64,000 nucleotides of DNA from Polynucleobacter meluiroseus (GCA_945879115.1 CAMDUR010000007.1:1-64000), one strand, 5' to 3'; numbered from the stretch's first letter, positions 8,599-17,230 are shown. Program-made: numbers and translations. The notes: a model not told the origin generated them from the sequence alone.

Positions 8599-9945
8599 AT
8601 GAGCCAAAAAGAAGGCAACTTAGAAGCCCCAACACGACACGCACTAGACTGGAAAAATCCTGACTTTTATAACGAAGAATCGCTCAATAAAGAATTAGAG
8701 CGAGTTTTTGATATTTGTCATGGTTGCCGTCGTTGCGTTAGCTTGTGCGGTTCTTTTCCAGCTCTTTTTGACTTAGTAGATGCAACCGAGGACGGTGAAG
8801 TTCATGGCGTTGATAAAAAAGACTACGATAAAGTTGTAGATCAATGTTACTTGTGCGACCTTTGTTACATGACAAAGTGTCCTTACACACCACCTCACGT
8901 TTGGAATTTAGATTTTCCACATTTGATGTTGCGTGCGAAAGCCCAGAAACATAAGAACGGTGAAACATCATTCCGTGACAACATCTTGTCATCAACAGAC
9001 AAGATGGGTAGCTTTGCAGGTATTCCGATTGTGACGCAAGCTGTGAATGCCGTGAACAGTACTAAAGTCATGCGAACAGTGATGGAAGCAACATTAGGTG
9101 TTGATAAGAACGCTTGGATTCCAAGCTATGCTCCAGAAACGTTCAAACAAGTGGCAAAAGAATCTTCAGCATGGCCCGTTAAAGATGGTGCTAAGACACC
9201 AGGAAAAGTAGCGGTTTACTCAACATGCTTCATTAACTACAACGAGCCAGGTATTGGTCAAGATCTTTTGAAGTTATTGGCTCACAATGAGATCCCTTAT
9301 AAGCTTGTTGAAAAAGAAGCTTGCTGCGGAATGCCTAAATTAGAGTTGGGTGATCTTGAATCTGTTGAAAAGAATAAAAATATCAATATTCCTCAATTGG
9401 CTAAATTAGCAAAAGAGGGTTATGCAATCGTTACTCCTATTCCTTCTTGCACCTTGATGTTCAAACAAGAGTTACCACTCATGTTCCCTGAAGAAGCAGA
9501 TGTGCAATTGGTTAAGGATGCGATGTGGGATCCATTTGAGTACATCGTTGCGCGTAATAAAGATGGTTTGTTGAAAACTGACTTCAAGGTCGAGTTGGGT
9601 AAAGTTAGTTATCACGTACCTTGCCACTTGCGTGTTCAAAACGTTGGTAAGAAAACGGCTGAAACATTGCAAATGATTCCTGGTACTGAGGTGAATGTGG
9701 TTGAACGTTGTTCAGGTCATGCAGGAACTTGGGGTGTTAAGAAAGAGTTCCATGAAACGGCTATGAAAATTGGTAAGCCAGTATTTAAAAATATGGCAAG
9801 CAATGAGCCGGATTACATCAGCTCTGATTGTCAGTTGGCTGGGCACCATATTTCGCAGGGTATGGAAGAGAACAACTTGAAAAAGTCACAAATGGCTCAC
9901 CCTATTACTCTTTTAGCTAAGGCATACGGCCTTACATCAAAATAA
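8599..9945 (+). CDS. CCG-domain Fe-S oxidoreductase (GlpC/HdrD-like)
   Basis: A 448-residue protein with an N-terminal 2x[4Fe-4S] ferredoxin domain: Cys40, 43, 46, 50 and Cys83, 86, 89, 94. The second set has CX2CX2CX4C spacing, one residue longer than usual before the last Cys. Two CCG-type domains follow, the first with KEACCGMPKLE and the second with ERCSGHAGTWG, where the canonical CCG is CSG. Relatives pass electrons (GlpC, heterodisulfide reductase, lactate-oxidation protein LutA), but no flavin or catalytic partner is encoded here. Placement between a rubredoxin-less rubrerythrin and a DUF3501 gene suggests it supplies or takes electrons in peroxide metabolism, which is inferred. There is no signal peptide. 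Confidence 0.85.
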   Translation: MSQKEGNLEAPTRHALDWKNPDFYNEESLNKELERVFDICHGCRRCVSLCGSFPALFDLVDATEDGEVHGVDKKDYDKVVDQCYLCDLCYMTKCPYTPPHVWNLDFPHLMLRAKAQKHKNGETSFRDNILSSTDKMGSFAGIPIVTQAVNAVNSTKVMRTVMEATLGVDKNAWIPSYAPETFKQVAKESSAWPVKDGAKTPGKVAVYSTCFINYNEPGIGQDLLKLLAHNEIPYKLVEKEACCGMPKLELGDLESVEKNKNINIPQLAKLAKEGYAIVTPIPSCTLMFKQELPLMFPEEADVQLVKDAMWDPFEYIVARNKDGLLKTDFKVELGKVSYHVPCHLRVQNVGKKTAETLQMIPGTEVNVVERCSGHAGTWGVKKEFHETAMKIGKPVFKNMASNEPDYISSDCQLAGHHISQGMEENNLKKSQMAHPITLLAKAYGLTSK

Positions 9946-9973
9946 TTAGGATTGGTAAAAAATGGAGACAACA

Positions 9974-10558
9974 ATGAGAAAAATTAAAAGAGAAGAGTTA
10001 TTAACTCTTGAGGGTTACTACAAAGCTCGTCCAGAAATGCGCCAACGTGCGATTGCTGAGCGTAAAAAGCGCACAGTGATCTTAGGTGAGCACCTCAATA
10101 TGATTTTCGAGAACAAGTATTTGATGCAATATCAGATTCAAGAGATGTTGCGTGTTGAGAAGATCTTTGAAGATGAAGGTATTCAAGATGAATTAAATAC
10201 TTATAACGATCTAGTGCCTGATGGCTCTAATTTCAAAGTAACAATGAAGTTGGAATACATCAACGAAGCCGACAGAAAAATTGCTTTGGCAAAGTTACTA
10301 GGTATTGAGCATCGTGTTTTCATTGAAGTTGAAGGTCAGGCACGCGTTTACGCCATTGCTAATGAAGACTTAGAGCGCACAACAGCTGATAAAACTTCAT
10401 CAGTTCACTTCTTAAGATTTGAGCTAACAGAAGATATGAAGAAGTCACTCAAAGCGGGTGCACAGATGAAGGTGGGTTGTGATCATAAAGAATACCCATT
10501 CCATCTTGAAGGCTTGCCAGAGGAAACTTTAGCTTCTTTCTTGGAAGATTTGTCTTAA
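9974..10558 (+). CDS. DUF3501 family protein
   Basis: A 194-residue soluble protein of unknown biochemical role. It begins RKIKREELLTLEGYYKARPE, the usual opening of DUF3501 proteins, is rich in charged residues and has no membrane segments. The ATG at 9974 is preferred to 9962 because GGAG (9964-9967) lies six bases before it. It follows the Fe-S oxidoreductase by 28 bases and is closed by a terminator, so it belongs to the rubrerythrin operon. To my knowledge the same trio recurs in many beta- and some alphaproteobacteria. One conserved Cys-His pair (GCDHKEYPFH) near residue 175 could bind metal. Confidence 0.8.
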   Translation: MRKIKREELLTLEGYYKARPEMRQRAIAERKKRTVILGEHLNMIFENKYLMQYQIQEMLRVEKIFEDEGIQDELNTYNDLVPDGSNFKVTMKLEYINEADRKIALAKLLGIEHRVFIEVEGQARVYAIANEDLERTTADKTSSVHFLRFELTEDMKKSLKAGAQMKVGCDHKEYPFHLEGLPEETLASFLEDLS

Positions 10559-10590
10559 TCAGTTAAAGATCTAGTCAGCATCAACAATAA

Positions 10591-10615
10591 AAATGCCGCT
10601 TTAGCGGCATTTTTA
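10591..10615. terminator. Bidirectional terminator between DUF3501 gene and tupC
   Basis: AAATGCCGCT (10591-10600) pairs with AGCGGCATTT (10603-10612) around a two-base loop (four if the terminal T-A pair stays open). T runs occur in both directions, so it serves two convergent units. Confidence 0.88.
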
Positions 10616-10622
10616 TTAATTG

Positions 10623-11354
10623 TTACTTCCAACCTAATTCATGTTGTATAAATTTCTGTGCATTAATTGATGGTGGATTCTTAAAAAATGTTTCAGTATC
10701 TATTAGATCCGAACAAATACCCTCTGAAATAAAAATCACTCGATCAGCCAAGCGTTCAATTTGTGCCAGCTGATGAGATGTAAAAATAATTGAGCAGCCT
10801 TGAGTCGCTAGATTCTTAATAATCTCTTCAACTTGGTCTGTTGAACCTGGATCTAAGTTGGCGGTTGGCTCGTCCAACAAAATAACCTTAGCATTTTGCA
10901 GTCGAGCTCTCGCAAGGCTTAAGCGTTGACGTTCACCAGCTGATAGTTTTAGCCCCGGTTGATTAGCTAGGTGCAATAAGCCCACACTGGCTAATGTCAC
11001 ATCAATGTCTTCATTACTGATATGACCTACTGATTCCGCATCTTTAATGATCTCCAAGTTAGCTTTAACGCTGGCTTTGATGAGAGGCGTATGGTGTAAA
11101 ACTAAGGCTGAGTGTAAAACATCGGGGCCCGGTAAATAGACGCCGGTATCAGGAGCAATAAGACCATGCAGTAATTTTAGAAGTGTTGTTTTACCGGACC
11201 CATTGGGGCCAATCACAGCAGTAATCCCATTTAATGGAATGCTGATATTGGCGGATAATATTTTTCTATCGCTTCTGAATATTTCAATATGTTGAAGGTC
11301 AATATTTTTAGGTGTATTACCTTGGGAAGCACTCGTTGATAGCGGCTTATCCAT
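10623..11354 (-). CDS. tupC: Tungstate-type ABC transporter ATP-binding protein
   Basis: A 243-residue ATPase of the anion-uptake ABC group. Walker A GPNGSGKT is at 49-56, signature LSAGERQ at 137-143 and Walker B VILLDEP at 157-163, followed by a switch His in FTSHQ. The start at 11354 is chosen because GGAGA precedes it by 7 bases; a longer start at 11369 has no such site. It overlaps the permease gene end by 8 bases, so translation is coupled. It powers uptake of the oxyanion captured by the TupA-type protein encoded two genes upstream. It lacks the C-terminal TOBE domain found in ModC. Confidence 0.87.
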   Translation of the reverse strand: MDKPLSTSASQGNTPKNIDLQHIEIFRSDRKILSANISIPLNGITAVIGPNGSGKTTLLKLLHGLIAPDTGVYLPGPDVLHSALVLHHTPLIKASVKANLEIIKDAESVGHISNEDIDVTLASVGLLHLANQPGLKLSAGERQRLSLARARLQNAKVILLDEPTANLDPGSTDQVEEIIKNLATQGCSIIFTSHQLAQIERLADRVIFISEGICSDLIDTETFFKNPPSINAQKFIQHELGWK

Positions 11355-12042
11355 AACGTTTCTCCGCAATCGTCTTAATGATAAAAATTAAGAAATTAGC
11401 CACTATGACTACTAGTAATAGAACCATGCCGAGTGCCAAGGCCATTGGTAGATCACCTTTGCTCATCTCAAGCGCGATGGCTGTTGTCATGGTCCTAGTA
11501 GATTGATCAATATTGCCACCCACGATCATGACTGCACCGACTTCTGATATAGCTCTTGCGAAGCCAGCTAGGAGAGCAATGGATAAAGAAAAACGAGTAT
11601 CCCAAGTAAGCCACTTAAGTTTAGCTACTGTTTTTAATCGAAGGGCCGTGAAGGTTTCACCATGGATCTGCCAAGCATCTTCAATAATCTGTCTTGTTAA
11701 TGCCGCAATAAGAGGGATCGTTAAGCAGGATTGAGCCATGATCATCCCCTTAACAGTAAAAAGCCAGTTCAGATCTCCCATGGGACCGGTTCTTGATAAT
11801 AGTAAGTAGATAACAACGCCCACAATCACCGTTGGCACGCCCATTAAGCTGTTCAGAAGAACTACAACAGCTTTTCTACCCGGAAACTTATAAATAGCAA
11901 CAGCTGCACCAAGAGGAATACCAATGAGGCAACCAACAAGTAGTGCTGAAATGCTGACTTGGAGAGAGATAAAAACGATGCCAAGTAATTTGGCATCGAG
12001 TATTCCTAATAAATGAAAAGCATCGCTAAATGACGAAAACAT
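11347..12042 (-). CDS. tupB: Tungstate-type ABC transporter permease
   Basis: A 231-residue inner-membrane permease with about five or six helices. The EAA-type cytoplasmic loop GFARAISEVGAVMIVGGNID is characteristic of TupB/ModB/CysT anion permeases. Its closest family is TupB, given the neighbours and the MGVPTVIVGVVIYLLLS segment. It overlaps tupC and begins 32 bases after the tupA stop. The subunit forms the channel; a dimer is expected. Confidence 0.88.
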   Translation of the reverse strand: MFSSFSDAFHLLGILDAKLLGIVFISLQVSISALLVGCLIGIPLGAAVAIYKFPGRKAVVVLLNSLMGVPTVIVGVVIYLLLSRTGPMGDLNWLFTVKGMIMAQSCLTIPLIAALTRQIIEDAWQIHGETFTALRLKTVAKLKWLTWDTRFSLSIALLAGFARAISEVGAVMIVGGNIDQSTRTMTTAIALEMSKGDLPMALALGMVLLLVVIVANFLIFIIKTIAEKRYG

Positions 12043-12074
12043 GCCGATAGCTTAATGCTTTTATTGAAATAGGG

Positions 12075-12896
12075 TTATTTTTTGGCGTTTGCAAAAAATA
12101 ACTGTTCGCCACCGACCTTGTAGCTATCAATTCTGTCTTGACCTTCTTTTGAGGTAAGCCAATCAATGAATGTTTGACCTTCTTGTTTTTTGACGTGAGG
12201 GTGCTTTTCAGAACTAACTAGCATCACACCGTATTGATTAAATAGCTTCGGAACACCTTGAACCAAAATACTGAGTTCACCTCTATTTTTAAAAGCCAAC
12301 CATGTGCCACGGTCAGATAGGATGTATCCATTCATGCCTGATGCTGTATTCAGGGCAGGTCCCATGCCTGAGCCTGTCTCCTTATACCAATTCAAGTTAG
12401 GAGAAACTTCAATACCGGCGTCTTTCCAATAGCGGAGCTCAGCTGCATGTGTGCCACTCTTATCGCCGCGTGAAATAAAGTTAGGTTTTGCTGCGAAAAT
12501 TTTCTGAAAAGCAACAGTGATATCTTTGCCACCATTGATTTTTGCAGGGTCTGCTTTAGGCCCGATTAACACGAAATCGTTGTACATGATTTCAATCCGC
12601 TTATTAGCAAATCCTTGTTCAACAAATTTTTCTTCAGCTACCTTGTCGTGAACAAATACCACATCAGCGTCGCCTCTACGGCCTATGTCTAATGCTTGAC
12701 CAGTGCCCACAGCAACCACTTTGACCTGAATACCGGTTTTCTTCTCAAATGCCGGAAGAATATGCGCAAATAAACCTGATTGTTCAGTCGATGTCGTTGA
12801 CGATACCGTAATTGATTTTTGAGCATTTGCAAAGCTAATGCTCGAAACGATCAAAAGTGATGTTGCTGCTAATTTGAAAAAATTACGAACTTTCAT
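12075..12896 (-). CDS. tupA: Tungstate-type periplasmic binding protein
   Basis: A 273-residue periplasmic protein with a signal peptide ending SFANA (about residue 25). The mature N-terminus carries SSTTSTEQSG (32-41), the oxyanion-contacting Thr-Thr-Ser motif of TupA proteins. NFISRGDKSGTHAAE is the second ligand-facing segment. Such proteins bind tungstate very tightly and often prefer it to molybdate; the sequence alone does not settle which is used here. GGAGA sits 5 bases before the ATG. It is transcribed away from the regulator gene, with a dyad in the shared intergenic region. Confidence 0.9.
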   Translation of the reverse strand: MKVRNFFKLAATSLLIVSSISFANAQKSITVSSTTSTEQSGLFAHILPAFEKKTGIQVKVVAVGTGQALDIGRRGDADVVFVHDKVAEEKFVEQGFANKRIEIMYNDFVLIGPKADPAKINGGKDITVAFQKIFAAKPNFISRGDKSGTHAAELRYWKDAGIEVSPNLNWYKETGSGMGPALNTASGMNGYILSDRGTWLAFKNRGELSILVQGVPKLFNQYGVMLVSSEKHPHVKKQEGQTFIDWLTSKEGQDRIDSYKVGGEQLFFANAKK

Positions 12897-12905
12897 ATTG
12901 TCTCC

Positions 12906-12951
12906 TTGATAAATATAGCTATATCATCAATACTTATAAAATATTTATCAA
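12906..12951. promoter_or_regulatory. Operator-like dyad between tupA and its divergent regulator
   Basis: TTGATAAATAT (12906-12916) and ATATTTATCAA (12941-12951) form a perfect 11-bp inverted repeat with a 24-bp spacer. A further palindrome ATATAGCTATAT lies at 12913-12924, and TATAAA (12935-12940) could be the regulator's -10 box. ModE operators in E. coli are also TATA-rich inverted repeats. The only plausible user is the adjacent regulator. Confidence 0.6.
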
Positions 12952-12968
12952 TATGCAAATAATTACAT

Positions 12969-13991
12969 ATGCGAATTAAGATTGCCCCACTCATTTCAAT
13001 TAGCAAAAAGACATCTCTTTCTGATGAGGATATCGATTTAAGCTCAGTTGCAATCCTTCTGCGTGGGATAAAAGAAGGGCGATCCCTGCAGTCTGCTGCA
13101 GATAGCTCCAATGTCTCTTATAGAACCCTATGGAATAAATTAAAGGCAGTTGAGGAGTCACTTGGATATAGTTTGCTGCATAGCGTTAAGGGGCATGGAT
13201 CTACTTTGACAGATTTAGGCATTACCTTATTAAAAATAGTAGATGACTTAGAGCGAGAATATAAAAGTATCAATCAATCTCAGGCAGAGCGTTTTCAGGT
13301 GAAGCTAGATGGATTAGAAAGTTTTGATAAGAAAAAGTGGGTGGTTTGTGCCAGTAATGATCCTTTGCTAGAGGATGCCATTTCAAAAAGTAACTCATTT
13401 GATTTAAAAACGATGGGATCGGGTCAATCCTTAGAGCGATTGCTATCAGGTGAGGCTCATTTGGCTGGTTTTCATGTACCAGACGATCAAAGTATTCAGG
13501 GGGTTAGAGAGCGTTTGTCCTTAAAAGGTATCAAGGCTTACCCGGTGATGAAGCGCACGCAAGGACTAATGGTTCAAAAAGGCAATCCTCTAAGGATTCT
13601 TAAGTTAACTGACTTAGCCCGTCCAGAAGTACGTTTTATTAATCGACAAAAAGGTGCGGGAACTAGACTGTTACTAGATAAGCTATTAGATTCTCAAAAG
13701 CTTCCCGCAGAAAAAATTAGAGGTTATGGGCGCGAGGAGTTCACTCACACTGCCGTTGCTACAGCCATTTTGGCTGGAACCGCTGATGTGGGGCTAGGGC
13801 TTAAAAGTGTGGCTTTAGACCATCGCTTGGATTTTATAAGTTGGGGTCAAGAAACTTACTTTATTGCTATGAGCCCGGATATGGTGAAGCTCAGTGCAGT
13901 GAGTGAATTGATAAGACAAATCAGAAATGGCGCACGTGAAAAGATTGGATATGAAGAAGTTAAATTGCGCAAAAGTACCAAAACCGAATAA
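12969..13991 (+). CDS. ModE-like HTH regulator with fused PBP-like ligand domain
   Basis: A 340-residue protein. Residues ~15-95 form a LysR/ModE-type winged helix (SLQSAADSSNVSYRTLWNKL as the helix-turn-helix, then a TLTDLG wing). Residues ~115-325 resemble the PBP-like domain (PF12727 type), with GLMVQKGNP, FINRQKGAGTRLLLD and AGTADVGLG. Such proteins sense molybdate, tungstate or a precursor and control the adjacent transporter. Divergent orientation from tupA and the 11-bp dyad between them support this. No ribosome-binding site is visible before the ATG, so translation may be weak or the start may differ. Confidence 0.82.
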   Translation: MRIKIAPLISISKKTSLSDEDIDLSSVAILLRGIKEGRSLQSAADSSNVSYRTLWNKLKAVEESLGYSLLHSVKGHGSTLTDLGITLLKIVDDLEREYKSINQSQAERFQVKLDGLESFDKKKWVVCASNDPLLEDAISKSNSFDLKTMGSGQSLERLLSGEAHLAGFHVPDDQSIQGVRERLSLKGIKAYPVMKRTQGLMVQKGNPLRILKLTDLARPEVRFINRQKGAGTRLLLDKLLDSQKLPAEKIRGYGREEFTHTAVATAILAGTADVGLGLKSVALDHRLDFISWGQETYFIAMSPDMVKLSAVSELIRQIRNGAREKIGYEEVKLRKSTKTE

Positions 13992-14043
13992 TAAAAATAA
14001 CAATAACTAATTGGGGATAAAAGACGTATAAAATCTAACTGAA

Positions 14044-14424
14044 ATGAGATATTTGATAAAACGCCAATTCGTCCACTTGATTGCCATAATGGCTATCTTG
14101 ACGGGATCTTTGGCTCCGACTATCTCACAAGCAATGACTCTTAACGATGCCTATAAAGGTTTTACAGCAGAAATTTGTACGACCTCCGGCGTCAAAATGA
14201 CCCAACAAATGGGGTCTACTCCAAATAGTGAAGAATCAAAAAATATCAGTAATCATTGCCCATACTGCTTAATGCATGGCGCTTATGCTTTACCTGTTAA
14301 CAATACTTTGACTTTTGCCAAGCCAGAATCTCATCAGTTACATCCGCAGTTATTCTATCAATCACCTAAGCCATTGTTTGCTTGGGTATCTCTCCCCTCA
14401 AGAGCGCCTCCCTCTCTCGCTTAA
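14044..14424 (+). CDS. DUF2946 family protein, probable copper-linked
   Basis: A 126-residue protein with an N-terminal membrane or signal segment (HLIAIMAILTGSLAPTISQA) and a HCPYCLMHG motif near residue 90, typical of DUF2946 proteins. The paired cysteines and histidine could bind copper in the periplasm. DUF2946 genes are commonly found beside TonB-dependent copper receptors and PCu(A)C chaperones, as here. No clear ribosome-binding site precedes the ATG. Biochemical function is unknown. Confidence 0.72.
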   Translation: MRYLIKRQFVHLIAIMAILTGSLAPTISQAMTLNDAYKGFTAEICTTSGVKMTQQMGSTPNSEESKNISNHCPYCLMHGAYALPVNNTLTFAKPESHQLHPQLFYQSPKPLFAWVSLPSRAPPSLA

Positions 14425-14434
14425 TTTTTTATTT

Positions 14435-14463
14435 CAGTGCTAGCTCGCAAGAGCTAGTTACTG
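14435..14463 (+). promoter_or_regulatory. GNRA-capped hairpin before the copper receptor gene
   Basis: CTAGCTC (14440-14446), GCAA tetraloop (14447-14450) and GAGCTAG (14451-14457), extended by a G-U pair and by CAGT/ACTG with one bulged T. A smaller ACGC/GCGT stem with a six-T loop follows at 14470-14483. It could be an attenuator or a processing site between DUF2946 and the receptor. Confidence 0.5.
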
Positions 14464-14514
14464 GTATTTACGCTTTTTTGCGTCAAAAAATTATGTGAAT
14501 TAGAAGGACTTTTT

Positions 14515-16531
14515 ATGAAGTTAATTAAATTAACCCCCCTCGCCATGGTTGCATCAATGTTGATGTCCAATGCTTTTGCCAATGAAACTGTTCTCAAAGA
14601 TGTGGTTGTGACAGGATCTCCAATGACCACGCCCGTCACTGTTGAAATGGATCCCAAAGTTCCTCGTCAACCATTACCAGCTCATGACGGCGCTGACTTT
14701 TTGAAATCAGTCCCTGGATTTAGTGTCATGCGTAAGGCGGGTACTGATGGCGAGCCGAATTTTCGTGGGATGGGGGGGATCACGTATAAATATTTTGGCA
14801 GATGATCAAAATATATTTGGCGGTTGTGGTCAGCGTATGGATTCACCAACTGCTTATATTTTCCCCGAGATTTATGACAAAGTGACTGTTGTTAAGGGGC
14901 CTCAAACAGTTCTTTATCCAGGGCATGGTTCTGCAGCAACAGTGCGCTTTGAGAAAGATGCAAAAACTTATGAGAGGCCAGAATATGATGTTCATACTTC
15001 TGGATTAGTAGGCAGTTTTGGTCGGCATGATGAAGTGATTGATGCGAATATTGGAGATAAAGGGTATTTTGCTAACTTCACTGGATCTAACTCACATTCA
15101 CAAGACTATAAAGATGGTAGTGGTAATAAAGTCCATTCACAGTACAGTCGCTATAGTGCTGGCGCAGCATTGGGTTTGACGCCTGATGACAATAAGCGTT
15201 TTGAGTTATCAGCTGGTAGAAGTAATGGTTATGCAGCCTATGCTGATCGCTCAATGGATGGCACAAAGTTCTTGCGTGAAAATGTTGCCCTAAAGGGACG
15301 GCTAAAAAATATATCTGAGATTGTTGAAAAGCTGGAAATTCAAGCTTCAAGAAATACTATATTCCACACCATGTCAGAAGCCATGAGAGGAAATCCTAGT
15401 TCGTATATGGATGTGACGCATGAAACCAATGCATTACGTTTGGTGTCAGACTTAAATTTAAGAGCCAGCACTAAAGCAAAATTAGGCGTTGATTACTCAG
15501 AATCGAAGCATGGTGGAAATATGCCAGGTATGGGGGCCATTGCTATCACAGAGGACTCGGAATTTAAAAATACCAGTGTATTTGCAGAGGTGACTGAGCA
15601 GTTAAACAAAAACCAAAAGGTAGTCGCAGGGTATCGTGGAGATTTTTGGACTGTTTTAGATAAACGCTCTGCTATGTCATCAGATACATCTGGGCAAAAG
15701 CGAAAAGAGCTAATGAATAGCGGTTTTTTAAGACTAGAGCAGGATCTAGAGTCACTTAAGGCTTCGAAAGGTTTTATTGGAGTTGGCCACTCAGAAAGAA
15801 TGCCTGACTATTGGGAGTTAATCTCATACAGAAGAGATGGTTCGGCAGGTATGAATCCAATGATGTCTAACAATCACAGTTCATTTCAGTCGACTAAAAC
15901 AGAAAAAACAAATCAGATTGACATGGGTTTAATTCAAAAATCTGACTTATATGACTTCAATGCATCTGTTTTTTATAACCAAATCAATGATTTGATTCTG
16001 ATTGATGCTAGAACTGGGTATACATCTGGAATGTATAGCACTGCAACGGCAAGGAATGTTGATGCCCACACTTATGGCGCAGAGCTTGGCGCAGGATACG
16101 AATTAACTAATACAGTCAAAGTTAACTCAAGTCTTTCTTACGTTAAAGGTAAAAATGAAACTGACGGTTTGCCATTGGCTCAATTGGCTCCATTAGAAGG
16201 TCGCTTATCTGTTGGCTATGATGATAAAAAATATTCCTATGGCGCGTTGCTTAGATTAGTGGCACCTAAAGATGAAGCAACTGTTGGTCAGGGTAATATT
16301 TCAGGTCAGGACGTTGCTAAATCAGGAGGCTTTGGTATTTTCTCTCTAAATGCAGGGTATAAGCCCAATAAAAAGACTGTAATAGCTGCAGGTGTTGATA
16401 ATTTATTTGATAAAACCTATGCTGAATTTATTAGCCGTTCCGGGTCTTCAATTGATGGATACACTCAAACTACTCGCGTTAATGAACCCGGTCGTACAGC
16501 TTGGTTAAAAGCAACAATTGCATTTGATTAA
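14515..16531 (+). pseudogene. oprC: OprC-type TonB-dependent copper receptor, frameshifted at a G7 tract
   Basis: Outer-membrane receptor of the TonB-dependent copper (OprC/NosA) family. The first frame (14515-14805) gives a signal peptide ending SNAFA, a TonB-box-like TVLKDVVVTG and the plug start GADFLKSVPGFSVMRKAGTDG. It then runs off frame after FRGMGG and stops at 14803-14805. The plug continues in the next frame as SRINILADDQNIFGGCGQRM and reads through the whole barrel to 16531. The break is at seven G residues, 14772-14778. Six G residues would restore a ~671-residue protein of normal length. It may be a true pseudogene, a phase-variable switch or a sequencing error. It sits between DUF2946 and PCu(A)C genes. 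Confidence 0.88.
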
Positions 16532-16539
16532 CGTTCTAA

Positions 16540-16568
16540 AGCCCTGCGTTGGGCAGGGCTTTTTTTTT
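16540..16568 (+). terminator. Terminator after the copper receptor
   Basis: AGCCCTGC (16540-16547) pairs with GCAGGGCT (16553-16560) around GTTGG, followed by eight further T residues. This is a strong intrinsic terminator separating the receptor from the PCu(A)C gene. Confidence 0.92.
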
Positions 16569-16601
16569 GGATTTAAACTGAATCAACTAACGGAGAAGTA
16601 A

Positions 16602-17093
16602 ATGAAAAAAGTATTAAGTTTCTTATTGGTCACGTCATTATTCATTGCTAGCTCAGCACATGCTAGCAATGAAACAAAAGTAGGCGCCTTGAAAATTGAA
16701 AATCCTCAAGCGAGATCTACAGTTCCTGCTCAAAAAATGAGTGGTGGTTTTATGAAGATTGAAAATGATAGTAATGCTGCTGACAAGCTCATTTCTGCAT
16801 CTTCATCAGTATCCAAATCAATGGAACTTCATACTATGTCCATGGATAACAATGTGATGAGGATGCGTGAGGTCAAGTCAATTGATCTTCCTGCCAAGTC
16901 AAAAGTTGAGCTCAGACCAGGTGGCTTGCACTTGATGTTTATTGACTTAAATAAACAGTTAAAAGCTGGCGAGATTATTCCTGTCAAACTCAAGTTTGAA
17001 AAAGCTGGTGAGGTGGAGGTAAAGTTTCAGGTGATGGGTAATAAGCCACCCGATCATGGACAGCCAGGACATGATCACAAAAAAGATCATTAA
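16602..17093 (+). CDS. Periplasmic copper chaperone PCu(A)C
   Basis: A 163-residue exported protein (signal peptide ending SSAHA). It has the PCu(A)C copper site: His and Met in MELHTMSMDNNVMRM, then RPGGLHLMF about 30 residues later, which fits the H(M)X10MX21HXM pattern. The C-terminus is His-rich (DHGQPGHDHKKDH) and may add copper sites. Family members deliver Cu(I) to the CuA or CuB centres of cytochrome oxidases. Its neighbours, the copper receptor and DUF2946, suggest a copper acquisition-to-oxidase route, although it has its own terminator-delimited transcript. Confidence 0.9.
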   Translation: MKKVLSFLLVTSLFIASSAHASNETKVGALKIENPQARSTVPAQKMSGGFMKIENDSNAADKLISASSSVSKSMELHTMSMDNNVMRMREVKSIDLPAKSKVELRPGGLHLMFIDLNKQLKAGEIIPVKLKFEKAGEVEVKFQVMGNKPPDHGQPGHDHKKDH

Positions 17094-17113
17094 TCCTATC
17101 TAAAGCAACAAAG

Positions 17114-17134
17114 AGCCGCGATTGCGGCTTTTTT
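17114..17134 (+). terminator. Terminator after the PCu(A)C gene
   Basis: AGCCGC (17114-17119) pairs with GCGGCT (17124-17129) around GATT, followed by a T run. Confidence 0.85.
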
Positions 17135-17230
17135 ATTGCTTGGTTAATCAGTCTGCGCCCCCTCATCCCATGAGAAAATATCAAAAATATATTAGCTAAT
17201 AGCCAATTCACTTAATTAAGAAAGTTTTAC

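Noticed and set aside
14723-16531. A separate 602-residue gene starting at 14723
   Set aside because: Its first ~30 residues translate the plug region in the wrong frame; it is the rest of the frameshifted receptor and not an independent gene.
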